64,000 bases of DNA, from positions 39,413,449-39,477,448 of the forward strand of contig NW_019211455.1 in NCBI RefSeq assembly GCF_002443255.2, in the 5' to 3' direction. The position numbers and the translations under genes were made by a program. The stretch is from Varroa destructor (lineage: Eukaryota > Arthropoda > Arachnida > Mesostigmata > Varroidae). Below are positions 14,601 to 27,000 of this stretch, in pieces (within the stretch, counting starts at the first letter, position 1; each line of letters starts with the position of its first letter). Below the pieces are notes generated by a model. It searched no databases, had not been told where the DNA came from, and saw only the letters and a list, made by a program, of their open reading frames with translations.

Positions 14601-16239
14601 CTTAATTTTCTAATAAATTAAATTTTTTTTTGCCAAAAATGTTTTTTGTTCTATAATTTGCGTTGAAGTGGTAAAGCTGCATTTCGGCAGATATATCTTC
14701 TATATATGTTATAGTTATGTAGGAGTAAACGAAAATAAGAAAAGCCTACACTGAAGTGTTTCCAAACCTCAGTGGTAGGGCATGATGATTATATCGTCGC
14801 AAACGACTTCATATACCGCGGTTATATTTTTCTTGAGTTTCACGTGGAACGTTCGAGCTCCTGGAAAGGCTCGTATCCGGTGCGGTCAGACAATAGAGGG
14901 TTAATTCCTCTCGATTCTGTCACTAAAAAGTATTTGCTTTTCGCTCTCCATTTCGTATACTCTTTTCAACACAAGCTAATCGCTGGAAGACATGACCTAA
15001 TGGAAATTGGAGTATTCGCCGTAAACGGTTCTATGATTAACGTTTAGTGTAATTTTCTGTCGACTTGCTGTGTAACTTGAAGATTTATACAAATAGAGAT
15101 ATAAGAGAGATCAAACGTACTATACGTATTCACAGTCGACGAAAAAAGCAACTTCCTTCCCTTAAGGCCGCTTTCCAAGACATAGAACATTTTTCGTATA
15201 TACGTATCTAATTGCATACATCTATCGCCTCAGACTGTAGTGAAATAAACCGATCAACTCTGTTTTTCGGCCGCTAGTAATAAGGTACGTTATTACGAAA
15301 CCATCGCGGATTCCCATTCGTATAATTCTCGGTGTATATTTAATCAACGGAACGACAATTACAGTTGGCCGAACTGTAAACTAAAAGTAATACATTCTAT
15401 CACACATCAATCGCTAGCGACATCTTTAGGAAACCCTACGAGATATTTTTAAACTTTTTGATTTTACCTGACGTTTAATAAACAATATGCCGATGCAAAA
15501 ACCGAAAAAAAAAATGTACTCAACAAATTGACACCCGGATACATATTTTACGTGCAACATTCGCCTTGGATCTAAACACGATAGGAAGTATAAATTCGAA
15601 TAAGTTTTAATAGAAGAATATATAATGTAACATAGAAATGTATGTGAAACGTAGAAGATAGGTATATTATTATCTCCTGGTGTAAGGGAAACCTCCTGCT
15701 CCGACCCAGCGAATAAGGACATTTTTCTGAAACACGTTTCGTTAATCGACCCATTTTCCAGAAAACATATTTACTACTATTTATTGTGTCTATGCATGCC
15801 ACGCTATAAAAACTCAGAAACATAGCTCTGTACAGTAAGATGCTATACTTCAGTCGTGATGCATTTATGAGAAAAAGCTGTGTTACGTATAGCAAAACAT
15901 CGAGCATGAATAGGATTATTATGCGAAACGGTAAACATTTTCATAATCGACCAAAAAAATCAACCTCGCTGCCCATGTAGAAAATCAATATAAAAAAAAA
16001 AAATAGATTCACAACAAGCGAATGCAGACGATTGCTGCAATAGCACACGTTGTTAGATAAGCAGCGGCAATATCAATCGTAGCACAGATATGCGGAACAC
16101 ATAGAAGATGATAATGACATGTAGAAAGCGTGATAAATAAATGATTTAATATAATAACAGACTAATAACGGTTCTAATGCCTATGTGCTCACAATACTTA
16201 ATGAAAAAGAGAAATGCGGCATTAGCGTATACAGTCTAA
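5650..16239. other. Intergenic, no supportable gene except one candidate exon
   Basis: About 10.6 kb of AT-rich DNA. Besides the candidate exon at 12.09 kb, one strong acceptor-like site (ttgcgcag at about 8495) is followed by only 20 open codons (VEPGLLGLPLSM and on). Scattered open frames of 60-111 codons have no recognisable content. Confidence 0.5.
12090..12255 (+). CDS. Candidate internal exon, unknown protein
   Basis: A good acceptor (gtttttcag) is followed by an open stretch of 54 codons ending at a gtgagt donor, phase 2 at both ends, in a local patch of higher GC. It reads LPLGIASGGWLPGRTKDSAY, then CSADIVQFNRGILYPC. The opening PLGIASG loosely recalls the start of discoidin (F5/8C) domains but the continuation does not fit well. 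No partner exons were identified, so the gene is unknown. Confidence 0.25.
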
Positions 16240-16852
16240 ATGCAACTATCTGCTATAAATGACTCAGTAAAGTTCGGCTATACACAAGCACTCGAGCAAT
16301 TTTTCAAACACTCTTGGTCTAAAAATACAAAGATTGCCCAAAATTTTCTGTCGGTCATTCGTCAGACGAAGATCCTGTATCATTTCGTCTTAGTACACGA
16401 CGGTAAAGTAGTAGAAATTAACGAATGCAAACCACCTGATCAGTAATGCGAAACGAACTTGTCTAGAACACATTATCGCTTTATTAGTGTCACATCATTT
16501 AGTTTCCATCACATTATCTCTGATAAAGCACAGCTGAACATAATGATAATACATGAAGAACAGAACTGGAAAATTAACTTAACCATCCCACGTTGCCTTC
16601 TACCCTCAATCCTCCCTGAGCTAAAAACAGCGTCAGAGTAGCCTTAAATTTTTGTCGGATCGAAGCCTGTCACTCTCGCCGCTCCAGATCCGGGCACAGT
16701 TAAAAATCTTTATTGATGGACCGTTTATACCCCAGATAGTGGAGTTGTCTGAAAACGGGAACTCTTCCATGACGGAATCAAGTTTTCTGAATCGATCTGA
16801 AATTATTGAGGGCGCAGTTTGTAGACCCGCATTGATTTTGGGCCAAGATTGA
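16240..16852 (+). pseudogene. Short interrupted reading frame, unknown
   Basis: One frame runs from 16240 to 16641 with a single internal stop at 16444. It includes KFGYTQALEQFFKHSW, ILYHFVLVHDGKVVEI and QLNIMIIHEEQNWKINLTIP. It is followed, one base out of frame, by 16652-16852 (LKIFIDGPFIPQIVELSENG). Such a run of about 200 codons with one stop and one shift suggests decayed coding sequence, but chance cannot be excluded at this length. No family recognised. Confidence 0.3.
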
Positions 16853-16884
16853 AAAAAACCAAGAAGTGCCACATTATTTTTATC

Positions 16885-16915
16885 TTTTTTTTCTTTTTTT
16901 TTTTTTTATTATTAA
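16885..16915 (+). repeat. Pyrimidine/poly(T) tract upstream of CHP1
   Basis: Long T-rich run (TTTTTTTCTTTTTTTTTTTTTT then ATTATTA) between the interrupted frame at 16.2-16.9 kb and the CHP1 leader. On the minus strand it is a poly(A)-like tract. Confidence 0.7.
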
Positions 16916-17159
16916 TCATTATGAGATATCGACGCTAACAATGTATACGCTTAAATTAATGTCCAAAAGAATAAATGTTTGCATTCTTTGTTTCAGCACT
17001 GGAATGCTCTAAATAAATAAAAAAGTTAGGAAGAAAGCATGCAAATATAGTGGAGGCGAGCCGCTTTGTTAACAACATCACTAGTGGCCTGTTTATTTTT
17101 TCTTAATTCGAGCTAAGTAACCAATATAGGACTGATGTCTATTGCATTGCTATAGAAGT

Positions 17160-17891
17160 AAGTTCACCCGTGTACTTGTGCCATCTTGTACGTGTCATTG
17201 TGGCTAGCTTCTATGGCAGATCACGGTATCGCCACTTGAGCCCCACAGAGCGAACCTTCTGTAATACTTCCTTGGCCAGACTTCTCCTTTCCGCGCCTTC
17301 GCCCTCTCCTGTTGAGCTCATAGCAGCGATAGAGTCTTACCAGAGCGGCTCACCCATACACGCAGTGAAATCGATCGTGTGTGCTGTATTGATGATTGAA
17401 CTGAGTATTGTTCGAACTGTTGTCCATCCCATCTTGCGATAGGTGCCATTTCTCAGAGTCGCCGACTCAAGTGTTAGTGACTCTCCTTTGTCTCCAATTT
17501 GTTTCTGCCCTGTGTTTGTTTCGCGCCGAGATTTTCGTGTTCGTTCGTCTGTGTTGCTGGATCCCTTTTCGGAAGAGCGACGCAGTGTAATTATCTTTAG
17601 AGCCAGTCGCGTGCGACATTGCCGGAGGGAAAAACACCAACTACTGCCTAGGTCTTTTAAACAGGTAGATGACTCTTCTAACTGCGTGACTCACGGCGAC
17701 GGTATATTACGTGGTGGACGGCTACGGCGCTACGAGTACTTTAGGCTCGAACGTACGTGACCGCCTTGTGTTTGGTTCTGTGTGCTGAGTCAAGAATTCC
17801 GCGTCACGCAACTGATACCAGTGAGGCTGTCAGCCATTGCCAATTAAGTAGTTACCAATAGCGGAACACAACCATAGCAGCGGTTATAATC
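17160..17891 (+). promoter_or_regulatory. Probable 5' leader and promoter region of the CHP1-like gene
   Basis: The roughly 700 bases before the CHP1 ATG are clearly richer in GC than the surrounding DNA and carry several short open frames (for example 17443-17760), none resembling a known protein. The simplest reading is a 5' untranslated leader plus core promoter, possibly with an upstream non-coding exon. No TATA box was convincingly placed and the start site is not determinable from sequence alone. Confidence 0.4.
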
Positions 17892-18461
17892 ATGGGAAAC
17901 CACAATTCGATTATGCTTTCCGAGGAGGAAATCGCTGAAATTCAGGCTGAGACTGGTTTCTCATCGAACCAAATCGAGCGGTTGTATTCACGTTTTGTCA
18001 ATCTTGACCGAAGTGACAATGGCACGCTGTCTCGGGAAGATCTACTGCGCATTCCAGAACTAGCTATCAACCCGCTGGGCGATAGAATCGTTCACACAAT
18101 ATTTGCCGACGCCTTCGACGACCGTATCAATTTCCGCCAGTTCATGCGAGTCCTGTCAAGGTTCCGCCCCATCAAAAAGAACAAAGACAACAAGCTGAAT
18201 TCGCGCGAACAAAAACTGCAGTTTGCCTTCAAAATGTATGATCTCGATGATGACAATAAGATCTCACGGGACGAACTGCTTGCCGTTCTCCATATGATGG
18301 TTGGTGCGAACATCTCTAACGAGCAGCTAAGTTCGATAGCCGATCGGACAATTATGGAGGCTGATCAGGACGGCGACAATATGATCTCTTTCGAAGAATT
18401 TTGTGCCACGTTGGCCAAGACTGATGTCGAGGAGAAAATGAGCATACGATTCCTTAATTAG
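17892..18461 (+). CDS. CHP1: Calcineurin B homologous protein (CHP1-like EF-hand protein), single exon
   Basis: Encodes a 189-residue calcium-binding regulator of the CHP family, whose members bind the cytoplasmic tail of Na+/H+ exchangers at the plasma membrane and act in vesicle traffic; the Drosophila orthologue is elm. Seen in the sequence: ATG followed by GNHNS, a Gly2/Ser6 N-myristoylation signal. The conserved block RIPELAINPLGDRI lies near residues 53-66. EF3 (residues 117-128, D-x-D-x-D...E) and EF4 (158-169, D-x-D-x-D...E) are canonical. EF1 (39-50) ends in Asp rather than Glu and EF2 is degenerate, as usual for CHP. The C-terminus EKMSIRFLN is typical of the family. Mammalian CHP1 is 195 residues; the difference is a shorter linker before EF3, here lysine-rich (residues 95-101). 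The frame is uninterrupted with no introns. No poly(A) tract or target-site duplication marks it as a retrocopy. Identification is secure; whether it is the only or parental copy is not known. Confidence 0.96.
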   Translation: MGNHNSIMLSEEEIAEIQAETGFSSNQIERLYSRFVNLDRSDNGTLSREDLLRIPELAINPLGDRIVHTIFADAFDDRINFRQFMRVLSRFRPIKKNKDNKLNSREQKLQFAFKMYDLDDDNKISRDELLAVLHMMVGANISNEQLSSIADRTIMEADQDGDNMISFEEFCATLAKTDVEEKMSIRFLN

Positions 18462-19222
18462 AGACAAGAGCGAACTCCACCCAGTACGTTTGATACGATG
18501 CAGAGATCTGTAAACGTGGAAAAAAGCGGTAGTGATCGCTCTCGCCGACAGAACAACAGTTAAATAAGCCACGACGTTCCAATATACTATATGAACCCCA
18601 TAAATTCCAACGAGCAGCCCCCTGGCCTTTCGTGGTTACTTTTGTCGGACGTATTTAGCTAACACAGAAAGAACACAGTAAGCGAAATCACAAGCTTTGC
18701 CAGACATCTCCAGGAAGCTTGAATTAATCGGACAGGCGAAATTTCACTCCACACCACCCTTAGTTAGAAAGTCATATTTCCCGTGGTTCTATAAGTGAGT
18801 GCATGTGTGCTCAGCATTTCCAGTGCCACTTTACACATTATCTATGGCGACCTTTGGCGGCAATCGAAGCAGCTTTCATACAAGTGGCTAATAACGTCAT
18901 TTCAGCAAAGAGAAGATTGTCCTTTTTTTAAACGACGGTCCATCTAAAATTCTACTCTAAAAATATGTTTTAATTGAAAATAATTTACAAAATATTTTGA
19001 AGGTATTTTTTTCCAACCAGTAAATGTCAGTTAGCTATAACAGATAGCCGCCGACACTACAAACCAATATGAAGCTGAGCAACAGAAAACGATAAGTATT
19101 GCCAGTTTGGAAAACTTATAGAGAGATAAATTTGCTACTGCATCTCCCCTCAGCGGTTCCTTAGTTTACAGATATGACTGCGCCTCAAAACGAATTTCTT
19201 ACGTCAAATTTTGGTCCATCCT

Positions 19223-19228
19223 AATAAA
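19223..19228 (+). terminator. Candidate AATAAA polyadenylation signal downstream of CHP1
   Basis: A canonical AATAAA occurs about 760 bases after the CHP1 stop codon. AAATAA also occurs nearer, around 18561. AATAAA is common by chance in such AT-rich DNA, so this is only a candidate 3' end. Confidence 0.2.
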
Positions 19229-20683
19229 TGGTTACAGAGGTAAATTCCTCCGGAGAAAAATCGTCAGCGAAGGCATACTGACTGTTACCTGTTCATGAAT
19301 TACAGAATCAGCCCGTTTAAACTATTCGATTACGTTCAAGAACGTGATGATAGAAGATCTCCGCTTTGTCTTCTTCTAAGATATTATACAGCGAGCAGCT
19401 TTAACAGCTATTAGATTACCAGAACAGCTCCTGAACTAGCTTCGAGTCATTGGTGCAATTTAAGCGTTGTAAAGACTCTGCCGTATACAGTAAAAGTCAG
19501 AACGTTGATGACGCTCTGCCTTTTGCAGACATATTTGTTTGAGGCCTGCTTAATAAGCTGGGACTCTGTGTCCGGAACAGACGTTAACTGACTGACCCGG
19601 CTCAGTCCATGGCGTTTTGTAACGCGCGATTATTCAAGAGGACAGCAGATGTAGAGTACCGCACAGGCTTAGCCTGCGTTTTTTCGCTGTCCAATTGTCA
19701 GAATGAGACGTCTGCAGAACTTACCATTGTATTGCTGGATTCACTGTGCACCTCCTCATTGTCAACTATTGTCTATTTGCGCTCAAAAATAGCGACTGGT
19801 GTAAGAGAAATTCGAGGTGCAATAAGGCCGAATCTGAACTTTAATTGGTTATAGAAACGAAAGCTAATTATTGTCCTGTGTTATAGGTGCATCCAAAAGA
19901 TAACAGGGATGATAGTAAAATATAAATAATTGGTCGTAAGATTAGTAGTAAAATGTAACACTAAAAAAGAAGACGAACATATAGAAATCACTTAATGTGT
20001 GTGTTAAAAGAAAAAAAAAACTGGTATTTAGCGCTAACGAGCGTGTTGGACAACAATTGCCTGTATGACGGCTTTTGCGCCGTGATTTGTTAGTTTAACA
20101 ACATGCAGCAGAGCTTTGCTGTGCTTCTTGTTGAGCAAAATACGTGTTAAAGAAGTCCTTGCATATAGTTGCTCATAACTTGAGAAGACCGTGACAGTAT
20201 TCCTGTGGTGAATACCATAAACCAGTTGAATCCTGATTCGTTTGTACAATAAACAAATATGCAACCATTCCTAAAGTAGCTGGTTTACCCATTGTCACCA
20301 ATTTGTGTGAGGATCCTTCCAATATCCGAGACTCCAACGAGGTTTATCATTAAAACGTCATATACTCGAGGTAATTTTTCGCATTTTAATAGAACCAATC
20401 ATACTCGGAACACGCAAAGAACTTCCTCAGTATAAACTTTATAAGAGTGTATAGATATGTCATCACCTAACGAGGGGTTTGATGCAGGATCCACGAAGTT
20501 GTTGTCGTATACTTTTAGGGCGCGGCTTGAAAAATAAGTGGAAAATAATGTTGTTCAATATGAACGCGACACAGAACGTATAGATTAGAGGGCACTATTT
20601 TAGAGGCATGTGCCCATGTTACGTTACCAGAGGTATTTTCGTATCTAAATATATATTGCATGTTGTTAATGTTGAATGACTGA

Positions 20684-20840
20684 TTATTATTATTATTATC
20701 ATTGTTACCACTCTGTGTAAACATAGTGAAGCATGTCTGCACTGACAACGGCGTGGTGACGACAACGAGACAAAAGTGACCAAAGCAAGAAGATTTTTCT
20801 AGGAGTGTCACCAAGCAAAGGATAATAATAATAATAAGAT
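20684..20840 (+). repeat. Two trinucleotide microsatellites, (ATT)n and (ATA)n
   Basis: ATTATTATTATTATTATC around 20684-20701 and ATAATAATAATAATAAG around 20822-20838. The first encodes an asparagine run in an open frame on the minus strand, which is therefore unlikely to be a gene. Confidence 0.8.
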
Positions 20841-23800
20841 TAATAAAATATTTGTAGGTATATAGATTTAGCGAACGCTGTTCTGGTGTACCTAGACAAG
20901 AAGATCATAGCGTAAAAGTTTTGTTGTAAATTACGATAATACACGAATTTACAATATGGGACAAGAAGCAATTAGTCAACGATGACAATTGTCTCAACAT
21001 AGGGAAGTGCAATGCTATACAGGAGAACGGTTTTGATGATTGAAATTATTACGACGTTGTTTAACAGGAATATTAATCTAAATATCATATTTATATCAGT
21101 ATACCCCCTTATTACGTCGCTCGTTAGCATTATATATAAAGAGAAACAACTGAATAAAAATGTATCTAAGATAAACGAGTTATGTGTTCATACTTTGAAA
21201 TAGGTAGTGAAATCAGAGGACCTGGCTGTATTTAGATCGGTTCTCATATGTAAGCGTAAAAAGAAAGACCAACTCTATCATCTGATCCTTGAGCTTATTG
21301 AAATGTTATCGAAGTTTCGCCATCTATAAGGACATGCAATAAAAGCCCGTTGCCTCTTGTACCAATCGAAATTCAGATAGCAATGACCACTTCAGAGAAT
21401 ATGTATCTACTTGTTTAGCTTAGCATGGCAATAGTTTCGTTACAGCTACCTACGGCACTGTGAATTTACGCACTCAAATGTACTTGGTTGTCAGCTTACC
21501 ATAATGAAACCTAGTGCTGCTATTTCCTAAAGACCTTCTGTCACGAAGCTCGCTGAGGACCATTTACCCAACGAAAACTTGTGCTGTTTTAAAAACGAAT
21601 GCCCTATTCGAAACCTCTGCTTTTCTTCTTTAGACAATGATTTTTGCTAAGCAGATTAGGCGGTCCCCCGCCGCCCTCCTTCGCAATACGTGAATAGTAT
21701 GTATATTCTCTTACACTGTCGCTGCTATCGGAGTAGGATGTATTGAATCGAGTGGATTCAATGTCATCACACCCTCAGAGGCGGCCATCACATAGCGGAC
21801 ATCAGATCATTCTATAAATACAATCCCGTTTATGCAAATCATCTTGCGCGCATTATATCTATTTTGCCAAATTTGCTCGAGTCGAGCGAAACAAGTTTTT
21901 TTCTTTTTCTAACAGTACAAGGTGAGTATTTTGTTATACCGATGTAGTACACCTTTGTGGTGATTTTATAAATGTGATTTTTCACTAACCTCGTGTAGGC
22001 GATTAATTTACTGCTGCTATGCATGAAATTAGTTGACTGGTTACGAGGAGTAGACATTTTTAACAGGACGACTATGTTTCGTTGGCCTCAGTTAAAAAAG
22101 AACCAGGCCGGCTTCTTCGCTACATGCTACCAAAGTACAATGAAATCTTCAATACTCCAACATTACAAGAATTAAATAGTGTTCGTTTAAAATTATTAAA
22201 GCAAATAATAGTGACCCGTGATTAAGGAACCGGGATGTAGCATAGTTGGGTATGTGTCGAAACAGCATTAATATTGCAAGAAAGGCAGACCGCAAGCAAT
22301 GCCAAATGTCTAATTTGATATTTTCTGTTCGCATCCGCATAGCCCTAGCCGTATTAATTGTCACTTGAACATGCGTTCATTTTTATCAAATCATTTTTTC
22401 TGTCCTTTGTACCACCATCAATTGCAATTATCTTTTTCTGTGATCCGGTATTAGCTGTGTGAGCAGGAATCATCGACACAAAAAAGCCCCTCGTAGCACG
22501 TTTTGCAGCTTGAGAGCCAACTTGTTTAGGCGAGTCTCCTGTGACCGATGTAAAGTAGACGTCCGTCCAGTAATGCAAAACAGCAACGTGTGTACCCTTC
22601 ATCTTGATGCGTCGCATTAGTGTAACGGGATGTCAGCGCATGGTGGTCGGTCGTTATAAGGCGGACGCGTTTTCTGGCGAAGTTACATTGTCCGAATGGG
22701 GAGCCTAATGGCCGCATGACGCTACGCGCAAAGCTGCGCGACACGCCGCACTTCCGGTGCGCGCAAGAGTCACTCGCTCGGTGTCGATTACTTTACTATT
22801 TCGTCGCGATGGGTTTCCACAGATCGCTGCAAGCTGGGCTTCACAAAAGACCATCGAGACACGGACATTGTTGAACAGGCATTGCCTGGTTTAGCGAATC
22901 GGGTACGCCAGCCATCACGCACAGCTCGACTCCTATTGCTTACGTGTAATATTTCGAACAGGAATAATAGATTGAACGCTAGCTATTACTAACACACTTA
23001 CTCGTATAGAAATGTAGACAGGGACAAAATAGCTAATAAGGGTTACGGTGCTCAGTACAAAGTAAATCCAATCGTTCGTGGCGAAGGAAGGCGTTGGCCT
23101 TATTCTCCATAGTACTATCTCCAAAATCAGCTTCAGAGACATCAATAAAGTCAAAAAAGCTCTGATGAGTACGCAAAAACTGTCGACAAGAACTAGAGTA
23201 ATATTAATTCAAATTTAAATTTGTAGTTAAATGTGAGGGCAATTGAGACCTTTTTAATTCGAAATTATGTTTTTTTTTTTTTTTATTAACAGGTACAGGA
23301 TATAAAATAGATTGATGAATCAAAGAAATAATAGATCTTCTCGTAAATATGACATATGATGTAAAAAATCATTCAGCAATTTCTTCTCGGTAACCTTTAT
23401 TATCGCTATACGGATGTGTCGCCTTTTGCCAAAAACTTTACGAACTTGATAGTAATAAACAATCATAAAAACGCATTGTAATTAAATATCATAACCAAAT
23501 TCCTGATAAAGCAAGCGAACCACTTGAATAAGCAATGTTTTCGTATAAATATTAGGAGCATTATTAACAGCTTTTCGTAACGAAAAAAAAAGACTTTGTA
23601 GACGGTACATGTAAATATTCTATGTGATGTCCTATACTTGTTGCATAGAGGTTGTCTGGTCTTAATGAGCAATTTGTATACGCAACATGGTTCTATTGTT
23701 GCTTTCGCTTCAAATAAGGCTTACTGGGATGTCCTTATATCATAAACATTGCTCTGTGTAACGCTTGGAGATTTCCTGCTTACCTACTAGTGGGTTCCAA

Positions 23801-24039
23801 AAACTACTCTTTAAATGTACTCAGATGTAACCTAACCTAACGCGCCTTTACCATATGAAACTCGTCGCTCGTCAGTGGTAATTGGTCCACAGTGTCGTAC
23901 TCGAAATGAGACCACGTGGGTGACTGAAGGCTGCCTTGAGGCATTTCAGCCTGATGAACGTTGTCAACATTTTTCTTTAGGTTCAAGCAATATACGTGGC
24001 TAAAGCTATGCGCCTGTTTACTATGCATGCGTATATGTT

Positions 24040-24071
24040 AAAAAAAAAAAGAAAAAAAATATATATATATC
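24040..24071 (+). repeat. Poly(A) and (AT)n tract
   Basis: A run of about ten A, a G, eight more A, then TATATATATAT. It could be the tail of an old retroposed sequence or a simple repeat; no element body was recognised before it. Confidence 0.8.
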
Positions 24072-27000
24072 GTAACCGGTGCCGCCCTGTTTTTTGGGTT
24101 TCTTATATACACACACCTATTAGTAGTTTATGTCCTTAATCGCCTGAGAGAAATCTTGACAAAACAAACGAGTTAACGCAGTGAACGAACGCAATACCGT
24201 TATCTTCGTTTGTTAAGCGTCAAGCTTAACGTTGCAATTACAATATTAAGTCCGCGAAGAAAAATATAAAATTATGATGAAAATATAAGATCTGGGTAAA
24301 GTTTATATGATCGTTAAATTTTCGGCCTTATTCACTCCTGTGTCCTCACCTAAAAGCCTCTTCGCAGCTAAATTGTTTTGTAAGTTTGATTAGCTAACTG
24401 CGAGAGAACTGTTTGGTACAACTGTTGTCAGCCTGTTGCCTACAGACTCTATGCACCAAGATTTGATGGCTGATTCTCCTGTAAAATTCAGCATTGTGCA
24501 AATTGTCGGGTAGAATCATGTGAGAAAGCTACAATAAAAGCAGTAAACCTTTCATATTATATCTTTTAAAATTTTGCTCCGACTACGCGCTAATTTGCGC
24601 TGGTGTTTACATAATAATCCATAGTAGAGCTTTTGATTAAAAGTGTTATGAACTATTCTCATTAACTGCTGTCTATTTATACTTACAGCATGCTTTAAAT
24701 ACGATTCACTTTTTGTTTATTAATGTGCTTGCAATATCGATGTTTAGACAAAGTTTCAAAGCATTGCGTCTGAGTAGTATAGGCACCATCTGCCACGAAC
24801 AATTGGACTCAAGTAAAATGCCTCTAAAAATCCCCGTGTAAATATACAAGTAATTAATGTTTTTTTGTAAATGCACTTAACACTGAACTGTTCGCAATAA
24901 AAATTTCTATTCTTCTCAACTAAGACGAATATATTTCTACTTATAAAGAGGATGTATTTCCTAATCAACAATGTATGCACGTGCTCAGCATTTTCGAGGC
25001 GTTCAGTGTTTCACCGGTCAGTTAGATCTATCGCTCTAACTTCTTTATTTTTTTTATTAAAAATCTCAATTTTTTTAAATTTAGAAACTATTCTCTATTC
25101 CGCAACGTTTCGGGAAATTCGAAACGTGCGTCATTTACGAGGCTTATCGTTAACCCGGAAGAAAATAAAGAGGAAAATGATCAATCAATTCCCCATTCCG
25201 GAATCTTTTCGTTGCAAGAGCTGTGCGAACTCGCAGAAGTCTTCCCATTGTTTTGAAAATGCCCAGTTTCCGCAAAAGCACTTCTGTGCTAATAGCCCTT
25301 AGTCTTGCTCCAAATCGTTGCTAGATCCGGTGTTTCTAGCCAGAAAACTTTATGGAGGTTGGTCCTTCAATAACGGGCATGCGTACATATTGGTAAGTTC
25401 GTCTGCTGGTTATGCTTCACCAATTTCGTTACACTCGAAAGCAAAAACAAATGTTTATTTCTGTCCTTGCTCTAGATTGTGCAAGTTACATAAAGCATGA
25501 CGTTCTTTTGGGTATATTTACAAGTAAACGCTAAGTCCCCGATAATTACGTAAAGCGACACTAGACGTTACGCGCTAAGCGTTGGCGGTGACTTTTTAAG
25601 ATGTAAGTTCTTCGGTCTTAGCTCGTGTTTACAGTGAGTATGATGTTAGATATAGCTGCTCCGCTAACGTGCTGTTTCGCAAAGCTGATAGACACTAGCG
25701 AACGGTGCTAGAAGATGGTTATTTGTAATGGAAATTTTCTTAGGGCTACTGCTGACAGTCGTCGCTAGTCCGAAGTGAACTAGTTGAAGATTAACAACTG
25801 GGGCGCGTCTGGCCTTTGGCACTTATAGGTCGCTTGTAGAAACTTTAGATAATCAAGGGTCGTACGAGAACAATGGATTAAGATACAGACCGAGGTTTGG
25901 GGTTTGTGATGTCAAAATCATCTATACTTGAGAGAAATAGCATGTTTATGTTAGATTTATTTCTCGCCGAACAATGAGTTTTCCAGTTTTACTTACTCAT
26001 TAAACAAAAAAGAAACTAAAGTTCTCTATATACGGCGATATGTTTTTCTGGCTCTATTCATGGCGATACATAATAGTATCGAGCGTAAGCAACATTATTT
26101 GGAGGTCAACAAGTACAATTACTCAATCAAACTAAGATACACTAAGAGTACAACTACCCAATCAAAGATATACGTACTAATAATAGCAGCGCTAACAATT
26201 TCACATTACATTTCTTAATTGTCACAGTGACGGGATGGGTAGAGCACTGGAACTGCACCCATCTGGTCCTTAATTTTACCCCCAACAAAAAACTTTTTTA
26301 ATAATTTGGGTTCTTAATATTAGTTAGCTGCACGGTCACCTTTCACGAGCGTGAATATTACTACACTTTCTACTTTAGGCGCGAATCCGTCCCACTTTTG
26401 AAAAATATATGTATGTTTATTTATTTGGTCACACTGCTTAAACAGTACATAGCAAATATATGATAAATAAAATATGTTCTAGCATTTGTCTAATATGAAT
26501 TCGAAGCTATTGAACTGTATTTGTTGCCTTAGGTTGAAGCTTTTCTTCAAGCCAGAAACTTGTCCCGCTGGGAGAGTTAAATTTGAAGCACTTATCTATT
26601 CGCATTACAGTAAATACTTATGTTACAGACCTCTTTGAGTACATTTTACGAATCGTTAGCTTAGTTAACGCGACATAGTCACCGCGAAGCTCGCGAGTAC
26701 AAATATCGATGGTGGTATTTTAAAAGCAGCATTAGGCCAATATTCTTCGCGTCTGTTAGGATGAGAAACAATGTGGGACTGTCGCCGAAAATATGAGCTG
26801 CATCTTCTTTTCCACCACTCGAACCTATTTATGCATTTTGTTCGATGTTTTTCATCGCTAGGAACTTACTAAGCCATTTGAAAGAAAATTGCAAAACGCA
26901 ACAGTAACAACATTCGATGATGACAATATCATTTTACGTATTACCGAATGCAGAAAGTCAGAAGGCCTCATACGTGCACAATCGCAGAAGGTGTCAGCTG

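Noticed and set aside
17443..17760. 105-codon plus-strand frame just before CHP1
   Set aside because: Arginine/serine rich, no domain, overlapped by another frame; better explained as GC-richer leader DNA.
18092..18572. Two minus-strand open frames over and after CHP1
   Set aside because: Antisense shadows of the EF-hand gene with no protein features of their own.
20515..20814. 99-codon minus-strand frame with an asparagine run
   Set aside because: The asparagines come from the (ATT)n microsatellite; the rest has no recognisable content.
23826..23842. CCTAACCTAA, matching two units of the arthropod telomere repeat
   Set aside because: Only two units; too short to be an interstitial telomeric array.
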